Origin: Linum tenue
Taxonomy: Eukaryota > Streptophyta > Magnoliopsida > Malpighiales > Linaceae
Assembly: GCA_946122785.1 (NCBI GenBank)
Contig: CAMGYJ010000002.1
Coordinates: 70,519,703 to 70,583,702 of the forward strand
Direction of reading: 5' to 3'
DNA length: 64,000 bases
Below, piece after piece: positions 10,343 through 22,379 of the stretch. A program made the translations under genes and the position numbers. The first letter of the stretch is position 1. Every line of letters starts with the position of its first letter. The notes under the pieces are model-generated. The model ran no database searches. It saw only the letters and a list, made by a program, of their open reading frames with translations, and was not told the origin of the DNA.

Positions 10343-11390
10343 GGTTGGTTGGGCTTGGGCGAACTTCGAAGAGAAATTCGCGGCCGGCGAGAGGGGCTTT
10401 TTATCTCTTCCAAAAAAAAAATATTTTGCTTCAGGATTTGGTAACCAGAGAACCAGTTCTTGGAGTCTGGCGATTGAAGAAGAAAGCTTGTGAAGGCTTC
10501 TAGCCTATAGGCTTCTGAACTGTGTTCCAGAGAATTTTGTTTTTATTTTTTGTTTTTGTTTTTTTTCTTTCTCCTTCGATCTTGGCTTGCTGAAGGAGGC
10601 AGACGGCAGGGACATACGCACCGTTTTATATAGAACTTCTGGTTTTTCCTTTTCCGTTTTGCAAACTGCAAAAAATAAAAATATATTATTACCAAAAATT
10701 TCTTTTCCGAATATAGAACTGATTGGGATGATGTTGGGCCCGAAGGTTCTGTACAAAAGGCCCACAAAATTTGTTTTGTGGCTAAAGCCTACGGGCCAGT
10801 GAGACGGCCCAGCACATAAGGATTACTTCCCGCACCAAGTCTTAAAGATTTGATAACCATCCGTTTTCCAGCTAGGGAAGGATGCTGTTGCAGAAGAAGG
10901 CTGCTAAATTTGCAGCAGAGAACGGCTGGGACTACACAGCCTTGTATTCGAAGGTTCTCATGCTCCTTTCACGCCCTTACAATGCTGCAAGAGGCATGAA
11001 TGAATAAGAACTTGAGTCCAGTACACCACTCTTTCAGCCCCTTTCGGTTCGAAAGAATGCTAGTCTTGTAATACTCGTATCGCATCGCTGCATCAATATC
11101 TTGCGCTTGTGGACTTCTTCTGTCCATCTCATTTCGTGCATCAGCACAATGAGTCTCTGGCATCTGTTCAATCGACTCCCCACACTAACAATCTAACACG
11201 AAACTTTATAGCTAAACTCTCACACAGTAGGCAGTTTCGCATTCTTTACCCAACAAATCTCAGTCACTCTGAACAGTTTGCAGAAATGAGGCCACTGAAG
11301 GGGATGAGACAAGAGACAGGAGGAACCAAGGAACTAACTACAAATACTGGAGATGTTGTTTCGCTGAGGGGAGACGAAGTGAAACGACAA
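10343..11390. other. Intergenic: NPL4 promoter and MOZART1 3' region
   Basis: The sequence nearest 10343 is the NPL4-like leader and promoter (minus strand). The sequence nearest 11390 is the 3' UTR of the MOZART1 gene. Two overlapping short frames around 10505-10767 have Lys/Arg-rich low-complexity translations and no family resemblance. I treat them as non-coding. Confidence 0.5.
10736..10811. promoter_or_regulatory. Cluster of three TGGGCC site II elements upstream of NPL4-like gene
   Basis: TGGGCC occurs at 10735-10740, and its complement GGCCCA at 10759-10764 and 10806-10811, all within about 80 bp and roughly 400-470 bp upstream of the NPL4 ATG. TGGGCC/TGGGCT (site II) elements are known TCP-factor binding motifs in promoters of housekeeping and proliferation genes. 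The assignment to this gene rests on position and clustering only. Confidence 0.45.
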
Positions 11391-11618
11391 TCAGGATGAT
11401 GATGATGATGATGATGCAGGAGGTGGGGGTGGAGAAGACAGAGCTTCTGTCCGTAGCTCTTTCACAACAGCAGCCAGTGCCTCGGGGTTCAGTCCAAGGT
11501 CGCAGAGGGCGATCAGCACCGAGAGCGTGTGGCGGTCAAGCCCCGTGTCGAGAATGTTGGACATCTGGAACGACAATTCCAGAGATTCGCGTGCTGTCTT
11601 TGCTGCTTCTGGATCCAT
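11391..11618 (-). CDS. MOZART1 / GIP gamma-tubulin complex small subunit
   Basis: The protein is 75 aa starting MDPEAAKTARESLELSFQMS, followed by NILDTGLDRHTLSVLIALCD and LGLNPEALAAVVKELR, which is the whole MOZART1 (GIP1/GIP2) fold of three short helices. It binds the N-terminus of GCP3 and is required to recruit gamma-tubulin complexes for microtubule nucleation at the nuclear envelope and cortex. The frame is open 23 codons further upstream, but the family begins at MDPEA, so I start at 11618. The upstream part is leader: an acceptor-like ATTGCATTGCAG sits near 11650 and a donor-like AAG/GTGCC near 12219, giving a 5' UTR intron of about 0.57 kb. The C-terminus ends in five prolines, Ala and seven serines, the serines encoded by a (TCA)n microsatellite just before the TGA stop. 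The poly-Ser tail is unusual for the family. Confidence 0.95.
   Translation of the reverse strand: MDPEAAKTARESLELSFQMSNILDTGLDRHTLSVLIALCDLGLNPEALAAVVKELRTEALSSPPPPPASSSSSSS
11400..11421 (+). repeat. (ATG/TCA)n trinucleotide microsatellite coding the poly-Ser tail
   Basis: Seven to eight consecutive ATG units on the plus strand read TCA/TCC serine codons on the minus strand, immediately before the stop of the MOZART1 gene. Unit-length changes keep the frame and would alter only the number of terminal serines. Confidence 0.8.
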
Positions 11619-12465
11619 GGATGAAATGGGAATTTTTTTTCGAGGCAGAACTGCAATGCAATCACCAAAGCCAAATGAAACAAACATTGTTTGCTTGGGT
11701 ACTTAAGTTGCAAGATATACGAACTGAACTGATATCGCTTAAGCGAAGCAGGAACGAAGAGATGGAAATGCTTTCTGAACTTGGAAACACATAACACACA
11801 GCACTGCAACTTCATACAGTTATGACAATTGCAGATATTTGATGGTGAAACAAAGAGTTCCCCAGTAGGCCATTTGAGGAATGATCATCCTAAAACCGAT
11901 AACCCATCAGAGCCTATATCATAAGGGTATATAATCGGGCAAAACAAGAAAACCCCAACAAAAGTGGTATCAATTCCAGTACTTAAATCCCTCCATGCCC
12001 TACCATTTCTCCAAAGCCAGAAGCATCCAAGCCAAACTGTAATTATGGAGAACGAAAATGGAGGTTCGGAAACAAATTGGTTACGGATCCGCTGCTTCTT
12101 TCATATCCGGCGGAGAAGGAGAGCAAGAGAGAGGATGATTGCTGCGTTATAAACCCTAAACCTTGCGAGCGAATTGCAGAACGTAATAAATGCACAAAAG
12201 AGGAGCAGAACAAGGCACCTTCCGAATAGAAACGCGCTGAAATGATGAGATGAGTTTGGGGCCGAGAAGCAGGAGACTGGGCGAACGCCGGCGGGGTCCG
12301 GTGGAGCTTTCCCGACGCAGCAGAGCCGACCAACCCACTTCGCTTCCTCGATCTTGAGGGACGGACGCGGCCAAGCAGGGGATTCAGATCGAAGGATTCA
12401 GGGATAGATTTGTATTAAATTCTGTTTGTAGTAAATACGTCAAATTAAAAAAGCAACGGGCCAAG

Positions 12466-12487
12466 AGCCCAAGACACTAGATGGGCT
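12466..12487. promoter_or_regulatory. Paired site II elements upstream of MOZART1 leader
   Basis: AGCCCA (complement TGGGCT) at 12466-12471 and TGGGCT at 12482-12487 sit about 250 bp upstream of the inferred 5' UTR splice donor. Paired site II motifs fit a cell-proliferation gene such as the gamma-tubulin subunit. Motif and position only. Confidence 0.4.
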
Positions 12488-12537
12488 GAGCCTACAATTT
12501 AAAACTGTAGTTACAAATACCAAACGGCCAATACTAG

Positions 12538-12563
12538 GGTGCCGCATAAAAAAGTGCGGCACC
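12538..12563. repeat. Perfect 9-bp hairpin GGTGCCGCA / TGCGGCACC
   Basis: The arms GGTGCCGCA (12538-12546) and TGCGGCACC (12555-12563) are perfect inverse complements around an 8-nt A-rich loop. It may be a transposon terminus or a cruciform-forming site. I found no second copy in the window. Confidence 0.5.
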
Positions 12564-14280
12564 GGTGACGCTGATTTTTATTGGGTCACGTGGGGCTGAT
12601 GTGGCATTCCTATAGTTCTAGAACCCGGGCCAAATCTAACTTCCTATTAGAACTTGGTTGAACCGGTACTTGACCAAACGGACGGAATTCTTTCCGTTGC
12701 TTTTTTTTTTGCACTTCGTTATATTCCCAAATTATTTTATTCAGTTTTATTCGTTATTTTTTTTCCTCTAGAAACCTAGGAAAAGAATCACAAAGGAAAA
12801 GTGAAACAATTCGACATCGATCTCCTTCTCCGGCAGACTCTATAGAAGGATCTTCGTCATCGATTCAGTCTCAGGATCTTTGCAACAGCACCAAGGAGAT
12901 TATTCTCTGTTTCCTCCATCTTTTCTTTAAAACAAAGGCAAAAAATCCCGACCGTCCCTCTGTATCCGCCGAACAGCGTCGTCGCCGTAGTACCAGTCGA
13001 ATCCTCCTCAACGAACAGCGCCGTCGCCATAGAATCAGTCGAGCCCTCCTCAACAAAGAGGAGGGTCAATCACCCTCTACGTCGTCCCTCTCCATCTGTT
13101 TCGTCTTTTATTGAATCGTCGAAACCAAGCTCGTGGAATGGAAGACGAAGACAATGACAATGACATTGGTCATATTTCACTCTTTTCATTTCTGGGAAAC
13201 AAATACATCATCGACGATACATAAACAATTCCATTCTACTGCCGTCTTCCTTCAACTGCTCATAACTATACCATCCCATTACGAGCTGCTAATGCTCAAG
13301 AAATAATTTATTTCTCGCTCTTGACATCTCCACCATGCGCTGAGATACTGTTGTCCCACCCCCTGGAGCAACGGAAAAATGCTCAATGGAAAATTGCTTC
13401 AGCTTATGCTTAAGCCAGCAAACTGGAACTGCAACTGCAATGAACTAAATAGAATTCCATCAGGATGCTACATAACACGGTTCTCTGATGGTGTATGATC
13501 AGTAGCAATACATTCCTACAAACACAATCGCGCAATTAATCACAAGCTGGTATGGGAAGCATCATACTCATTGGCTAAGGGTTAAACTGCTAACCTGTAT
13601 CCCCATCGAACATGCTGCAAAGGTCCCAAACCTTTAAATTTTTGTACAGCAATCATTCCAGGATACCTAATTCACATGTCATGACACCAAACATGCTTTT
13701 GCCAACTGAAAAAAAGCACTTAGCTGCAGAAAGCCCTAAATACACTAATTAAGCAATCAATATATGAAGCCAAGACAATAATCTCAAACATCACAGCAAG
13801 AAAAGCTCCATCAGGGAGTAACAAAATGACAAGTTATTGATATAGTGTACTAATAACATAATGACAAAGTAATCACATCATTACCAGGGTCTGGTTCTTC
13901 CATTTCAGAGGCCATAGAAGCATCTGCTAAACGTTGATGACTGGTGACTAATCATTTCATAGCCGAGAACTTGTTCCTCCAGACTCCCGTTGGATTCCCA
14001 GACCTCCTCTCTGAATGCTACTGATATCGAATATCGATGCAGGGCGCAAAAGATACGCCATTATATGCATACGATAGAGGAAGCAGCGAAAGATTTGCTA
14101 AAGGTACCCCATTAGTCTTCTCCACGTCCATCTTCCAACTCTATATACCATTTCACCGCAGGGAAATTCTTTCTCTGTAAATGAATAAGCCGGTATGTTC
14201 ACAATAATGGTATCAGGACTAAATTTTTTGGAGATTCTTGATATGGGAAGCAATTAACAGATTTATGTCATTAACATCAA
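12564..14280. other. Non-coding stretch with no recognisable gene
   Basis: This stretch is mostly AT-rich. A minus-strand frame at 12857-13069 contains two degenerate 14-residue repeats (LFVEEGSTDSMATA and LFVEEDSTGTTATT), a small tandem duplication rather than a domain. A patch near 13610-13670 has exon-like boundaries on the minus strand (AG before GTATCC, ACAG/GTTAGC after) but its short translation matches nothing I know. It may be relic coding sequence. Confidence 0.35.
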
Positions 14281-14420
14281 CATATTATCATCCCTAGTTG
14301 TCCTCCCGTCTCTCAAAGTCGTGGACCTCTCATTCAACAAACTCCTAGGATCAACTTAACTAGAAGGTTTATGCGGAATCACTTGTCTCCTTCAGTTCAA
14401 GGGTTTAATTGACTTCAGCA
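14281..14420 (+). pseudogene. Relic of a leucine-rich-repeat receptor protein gene
   Basis: The plus-strand translation includes PSLKVVDLSFNKLLGS, a standard plant LRR consensus. It is followed after an in-frame stop by EGLCGITCLLQFKGL, resembling the LRR-capping region. It is too short and interrupted to function. No LRR gene lies nearby, so it is probably a decayed copy or transposon passenger. Confidence 0.4.
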
Positions 14421-14506
14421 AAACACAGTATTAGCAGGGGAATGAAAGGCCTCGTGTAATTCTGTCATAATTAGATGAGAGAAATATTTGCCTTTATACA
14501 CCTGCC

Positions 14507-14590
14507 CCTAACTCTGCTATAATATATTTGTAGACTTTTTCAGCAACCCCAACTCTGCTATAATATATTAGTAGACTTGTAGAGATATGA
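14507..14590 (+). repeat. Short tandem duplication, unit about 41 bp
   Basis: AACTCTGCTATAATATAT occurs at 14510 and again at 14551 with similar flanks (TGTAGACTT and AGTAGACTT). Simple local duplication. Confidence 0.6.
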
Positions 14591-14849
14591 AATAATAATT
14601 AATTAAATAGACTAAAATAAAAAAGGAAAAAACCAAACGGAGTCTAGGGCCGGTGTTTTGGCCACTAAAGGTCGTCCGACGTCGGTGTTCTGACCAACAT
14701 AAGGGGTTTGATTCCTTCGTGGCAATGGCGGCGGCGGCTCCAAGCGTGGCGGAGACAAGTTCACCCGACCTACTTCAACACAGGGGCAACGACTTCTTCC
14801 AATTGGCGGAGAGTCCTCCCAGAGGGCGGGGCCGACGTGTTCTTCCAAG

Positions 14850-15559
14850 TAGGGATGGCAATGGGTCGGGTTGGGTCGGATTTTGTCAAACCCAAATCCA
14901 AACCAATGGGTTTATCCATGAAAAAAAAAAAACCCGGGATAAAACCCATTGGGTTTGGAAAACTCAAACTCAACCCAACCCGCTGGGTATCCGCAGGTTC
15001 ATGGGTACCCATGGGTTTTTGTCGTAAAAAATTTACAATAACAAGTTCCTATCAAAATAAAAGTCAAATATCAATCTCTCAATACAAATTATCCTTATAT
15101 AAAACACCATTCTAGAAAATTCAAGCAAATCACAAACTAACAATACAAATTGTTCAACACCAATCTAGAAAACTGAAGAAAGTTGAAGCAAATCACAAAT
15201 TATCCATAAACAACATGATTAATTGAAAGTTTCTTCCTCCTTGTCAATTAAGCTTCTTCGCTCTCCACTCTATAATATCAACTTCATTCTACACAATTAG
15301 AAAGAAAACATTAGACATGTCTCCACAAACATAAAGAAGATTAGTTGTTTAGAATATTAATTAAACCGAGAAAATTAATTATATGAGTGTGGACGGGTAC
15401 CCATGGGGCGGGTTTACCTAAACCCAAACCCAACCCGGTAAATAGTGAACAAGTTTAAACTCAAACCCGGCCCAAAACCCATCAACAAGGGTTTTACCCG
15501 CGTTGACCGGGTTGAATCGAGTAGGGTACCCATGGGTTCGGGTTTTGTTGCCATCCCTA
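14850..15559. mobile_element. Non-autonomous hAT-type element
   Basis: The 710-bp element has ends TAGGGATGGCAA and TTGCCATCCCTA, perfect 12-bp inverted repeats. The flanks CTTCCAAG (14842-14849) and TTTCCAAG (15560-15567) match at 7 of 8 bases, giving the 8-bp duplication of hAT elements. Subterminal sequence on both sides is packed with variants of ACCCATGGGTACCC and GGGTTTGG, the usual subterminal arrays of this widespread plant group. The AT-rich centre has no transposase. Confidence 0.8.
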
Positions 15560-16789
15560 TTTCCAAGAGGCCGGGCCGGGGAGGGTAGTGAGAGAGGGGT
15601 TTATTTAGGGGTAGAATGGTCATTTTAGAGTAATTTTAGAGTAATTGTCAGAGATGTTGTTGAAGTTGAATTTGAGCAGTCAAGACCCTTTTTGCTCGGT
15701 AGCTAGTTCGGTGAGGAGCTGATAGACATGAAGTTTTGGTTGAGTTGCTGCTTGGAACCGGAGATGAAGTCTTTGTCCTGGGAAATCCAGAATTTCAAAG
15801 TTAGAACTGGTTTCATAGGCATGAAGATCAAAGCGCGGGTCATGAGTGTGAATCATTGGATCCTTCACATAATGTTTCAAAGTAGACAGAATATTATCTA
15901 CTACACCTTAGAATCCAGTGCTGAAGCTAGAAAACAGAGTGGACCATTTCTGTTCCAAAAAAAAAAAAAGCAAGTTTCTACGAAGATAACTTTCAGCTTC
16001 TTTTCTAATCCCTTGCGATGAGGTCTTTCCCGATTCTATTGTCGAATTGTAGAAGATAGATAGATTGGTTTGAATGACTGCATTTTGCTATAATTTAATC
16101 ATTTTCATTCAACGTTTTTCTCAAGTATTTCTTGATTACTCTTACTGTTCATGAATAGAATCTCATAAGCTCAAAATTTGGATAATTCAAACCACTAGCT
16201 GCGGATTATGCTACTTAATTTTTTATTTATTTTTCAAAATTCTACAAGACACCGGCCAACGGGCCGGACCCAATGCTAGTACTTATATATGTACTTTTTC
16301 AACAATTTGATTGAGAATTGGAAGTTTCACAATTCCTCATCTTTTCATAAGTAAGTATACAAGTTGTCTCATTCTCGATTGGACCAATCGCAAATACCGC
16401 GTAAACACAATACTTATCACCATCCATTTAGTAGGGTAGGGCAACTAATTAGTTGAGTTAGTAGTAAGCACTCTGAGTAGTCGATGTCGTCGGCAAATCT
16501 ACCATTAATTTCTGACTGATCAAAACGGGGTTCATCCGATGAAGAACACAAAATGGACAAAAGATGCAGGAAATTCTCCGTTATTATTTTTCTTCATATA
16601 GCAAAAAGACAACCTAACTTATATATATTTCAAAAGTAGTGCAAGAGGAATATTAAAAGAACAACCATATCCTACCCGCCAAAAACCAAAAAGCTTAAAA
16701 CAAGGGCACACCCTCAAACACACTGATCTGTAGCCAGCCAAGCCAGTTCAACTTGCACATAACAACATATTATCGACTTCCCTCTTTTG
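15560..16789. other. Intergenic, 3' of threonine synthase
   Basis: No supported gene. A minus-strand frame at 15680-15880 (66 aa) has mixed composition but no motif I recognise. Sequence near 16700-16790 should be the 3' UTR of the threonine synthase gene. Confidence 0.5.
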
Positions 16790-19474
<2,685 letters not shown>

Positions 19475-21384
19475 TTACAAAATGCAACGTAGGAGGTAAG
19501 TGTTGTCTTCCACCAGTCCTTCACTTGCCTCTTCAATCATCTGGCAGAACATATAATCGAAGTCAGAAAGACGGACAAACAAATGAACGAAAAACCGAGC
19601 TCAGTAACCAGGCAGCAATTGATAAATGGTTCGCTACTGGACTAACCTCAAATCCCATCTTCTCAAAAAGCTGCAGTGCAGGTTTGTTGTTTCTATCCAC
19701 ATGAACGTACATAACTTGCACACCTGCCACCAGAATCAACAATATTCACAACTTAAGCCTCATGAACTGTAATAACGAGCCATTTCTAAGTTTATATCCT
19801 GTGATTTTAATACCTACCATTAGACTTGGCCGTTTCAATTGCAAACTGCATCATGTTAGTTGCTATCCCCTGACGACGAGCAATCCTCGCGACCGTCAAG
19901 TCGGAGACGTAACCGTATCTGCCTAGAGTCTTTCCATATACCCCAGGGAAGATCTCTCCAGGCAGCAACCAGCGGATGCTCAAGTCCAGAGTCCCAACCA
20001 CACTTTCCACTATTGTGGGTCTCACCATCCCAACTTGCTTTCTCAGCTAAGTAAAGAAACAACGAGGATGACTTTGTAATGTTTTCCCTCATGCTGCTAT
20101 GCAAAAATATAAAACTCTAGACCAAGGAAGCACGTACTGTGATTATGCACTTAGGCTGTTGGCCAAATGGACCAATGGATTGCCTTCTAATGGCAAGGAA
20201 CTCCCGCCACCCCTTAAGGAAACAGAGCCAGTAAATAGATAATTCAGTGGAATCCTTGTTTATACCAGAAGAAGCCAACTGAAGAAGAGTAAAGAAAAGT
20301 CCACAGAAAAGTCCACAATTGCTACCTGATTCGCAGCTTCCGCCTGCAGACTAGGAGCAAATCTGTGTTCATCAGATATAGGCCAAAATCATTAGGGTCT
20401 TACTACTGGTCTTAACCTTAACAATGAACCATTCAATCCAAATGCACTACAATCAAGTTTTCAAGTAAAAGGCGATCAATTTGAACCAGCAAGTGGACAA
20501 GAACAGCATGAACACGAATCAAGGAATAGGACCACAACAATACAGAAATTGGGAATTAGTAAAAGGCAGTTTTGATGGATTTTACCGTACTTGAATTCAG
20601 GTCGATCCTCCCAGTGGCTTAAACCTCGCATTAAGCCTGCCATCTGCGGGCAATTACAAGAAGCAAACATTGGAGTCATTGTTGCTTAACGGCAATGGCC
20701 CACGATACTGTGGCCAAGAATAGAAACAAGAAGTGCGAGGGATAACCAGATGATTCAGAAGGTTTCCTTCCAGAAAACAAATAGAACCCAGATGAAGGAA
20801 CTCCAATTGCAGCAGAACCCAGACGGGGAATCAACTGTGAAACGTTGTTTAGAAATAGAAAGAGGGCTTTACCCAGTATTCTTCATCAATTAAAGCCTCT
20901 CTAGCAACGAATTCCCCGAACTCCATCTTGTCAATGTCCACCAAATCCTGCTCGGGTATCTGCAGGCGGTGCTCATCAGGCCGAGTGGGCGTGTCGTCCC
21001 CTTTTGGACCAAAAGCTGCGGGGTGATGTATGTGTAGCGAAAGCTCTTCCCTCTTCTTGGTCAGGAAAGACCCAGAATTCATCGCCCTGAAACTCGGACG
21101 AAAGATATCCGAACAAGAACTGAATCAGGGACTTCCCGAGAGAGGAAAGAAAGAAAGAAAATCGAATCAATGGCGGTCACTAAATTTCCCACCCAATTCC
21201 CAGATAGAAAAGAAGGAACTGAAAGAACCAAGCAAAGAAACAGAAAAAGAGAAGAGAAAGCGTCGTTAGATTCGTACATTCTCCAAGAAGCGGCGACAGT
21301 GGGGAGCTTGTGAATGCTTCTGGAGGAGGCCGGGGAGGTGAAGAGCACCGGCGGCGCGTGAATGGGAACAGCGGTAGTGAGCAT
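19475..21384 (-). CDS. Chloroplast-type GNAT (GCN5-related) N-acetyltransferase
   Basis: I assembled eight exons: 21384-21278, 21086-20873, 20643-20591, 20362-20326, 20212-20138, 20046-19818, 19723-19647 and 19540-19475. All junctions are GT-AG and in frame, totalling 285 aa. The N-terminus (MLTTAVPIHAPPVLFTSPAS) looks like a plastid transit peptide. The conserved block MEFGEFVAREALIDEEYW is followed by SHWEDRPEF. Then comes the acetyltransferase core: VESVVGTLDLSIRWLLPGE, YGYVSDLTVARIARRQGIAT (the RRQGIA acetyl-CoA loop, motif A) and VQVMYVHVDRNNKPALQLFE with KMGFE (motif B). It resembles the Arabidopsis plastid GNAT6/GNAT7/GNAT10 group, whose members acetylate lysines and N-termini of plastid proteins. 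The exact orthologue is uncertain. Exon 3 needs the donor AA/GTACGG. A stronger-looking donor 4 nt downstream would break the frame. Confidence 0.85.
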
Positions 21385-21450
21385 GGTAGAAAGAACTTCT
21401 CTGAATCGGCTTCCCGCCCAAGAATTTCGATCTTCTGAAGCAGAAAGAGC

Positions 21451-21495
21451 AGAGGAAGAAGAAGAAGAAGAAGAAGAAGAAGAAGAAGAAGAAGA
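21451..21495 (+). repeat. (GAA)n microsatellite in the GNAT leader
   Basis: About fifteen GAA/AAG units are present, so the leader of the minus-strand GNAT gene has a (TTC)n pyrimidine tract roughly 65-110 bases upstream of its start codon. CT-rich leaders can influence plant expression. Effect here unknown. Confidence 0.75.
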
Positions 21496-21499
21496 GAGG

Positions 21500-22379
21500 G
21501 TAAATGGCGATTGCTTCTTTTCTGGCTGGTTGATTCGTCGCTTTCCAAACTACTCTATGTGAGACTCTCTGATTCTGTTGGTTTGTTGCGGTAATCACAG
21601 AAGGGGAAAGCTTATAAAAGGAAGGAAAAATAGCCGTGGCCGTTCCCGGCTGCAGTGGGCCCCGCAACTTTGGATGAGGTGGAAAATAAACAATAAAAAA
21701 CATATATATATTCTTATAATCCATTCACCTAACTACCCTGCTAATTTTTCGCTTTTACTGAAACAAACTTTGCGCACTGCATGCTTTACCTGACCGGTTA
21801 GTTCGATAAATTTTGCTTTAATTCTTTTTTAAATGATTTGGTGATTTTGTTAACAATTTGAAAACAATTTTTGTGCTACTTGTCCTGTGATTAACATTGT
21901 CTGTATTTTTATTACAATATGCATTCATAAGAATGGTCGTCAAAATATCATCAGGAACAATCCAAGATCAGCAAGAGAACCATTTTCTCCTCTTTTCACT
22001 TTCTTCGGAAAATAATGAAGATAGAATTATTTGCATACAAACAATAAGAAGTCAGAAACTGAACCACCTATATAGTATTAGATAGTGACGAGTCAAAAAG
22101 TCAAAGGTACTACATTATACCAAAGGGAGCTCGCTACTGAATTGAGCTTTCGACTACTGCCTCCTGTTTTCTAAGGTATGGCAACCCGCCACAGTAAAGA
22201 AGACCAGTATTGTTTCACTCGTTTCTTTTACCCTTTTTTGGTCCCAATAAGCAGCAGCAGCAAACCCTCAAACACCTCCATCACATTGAGCTTTTAGTTG
22301 CTGCAACTTCAAACAGAAAAACATACACACACTTTTCAGGTCCTCCGATGAGTTCTCAAAAATTCAACATCGAAACACG
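21500..22379. other. GNAT promoter and WAV2 3' flank
   Basis: A single site II motif TGGGCC (21656-21661) and the GNAT promoter lie near 21.6 kb. The 3' UTR of the WAV2-type gene lies towards 22380. No other gene is visible. Confidence 0.4.

Noticed and set aside
10505..10767. Two overlapping Lys-rich minus-strand frames
   Set aside because: Low complexity, overlapping in different registers, no family resemblance; they lie in the NPL4 upstream region.
12156..12374. Minus-strand frame upstream of MOZART1 as an N-terminal coding exon
   Set aside because: It has no ATG at its head and MOZART1 is complete from MDPEA. It is better explained as 5' UTR with an intron.
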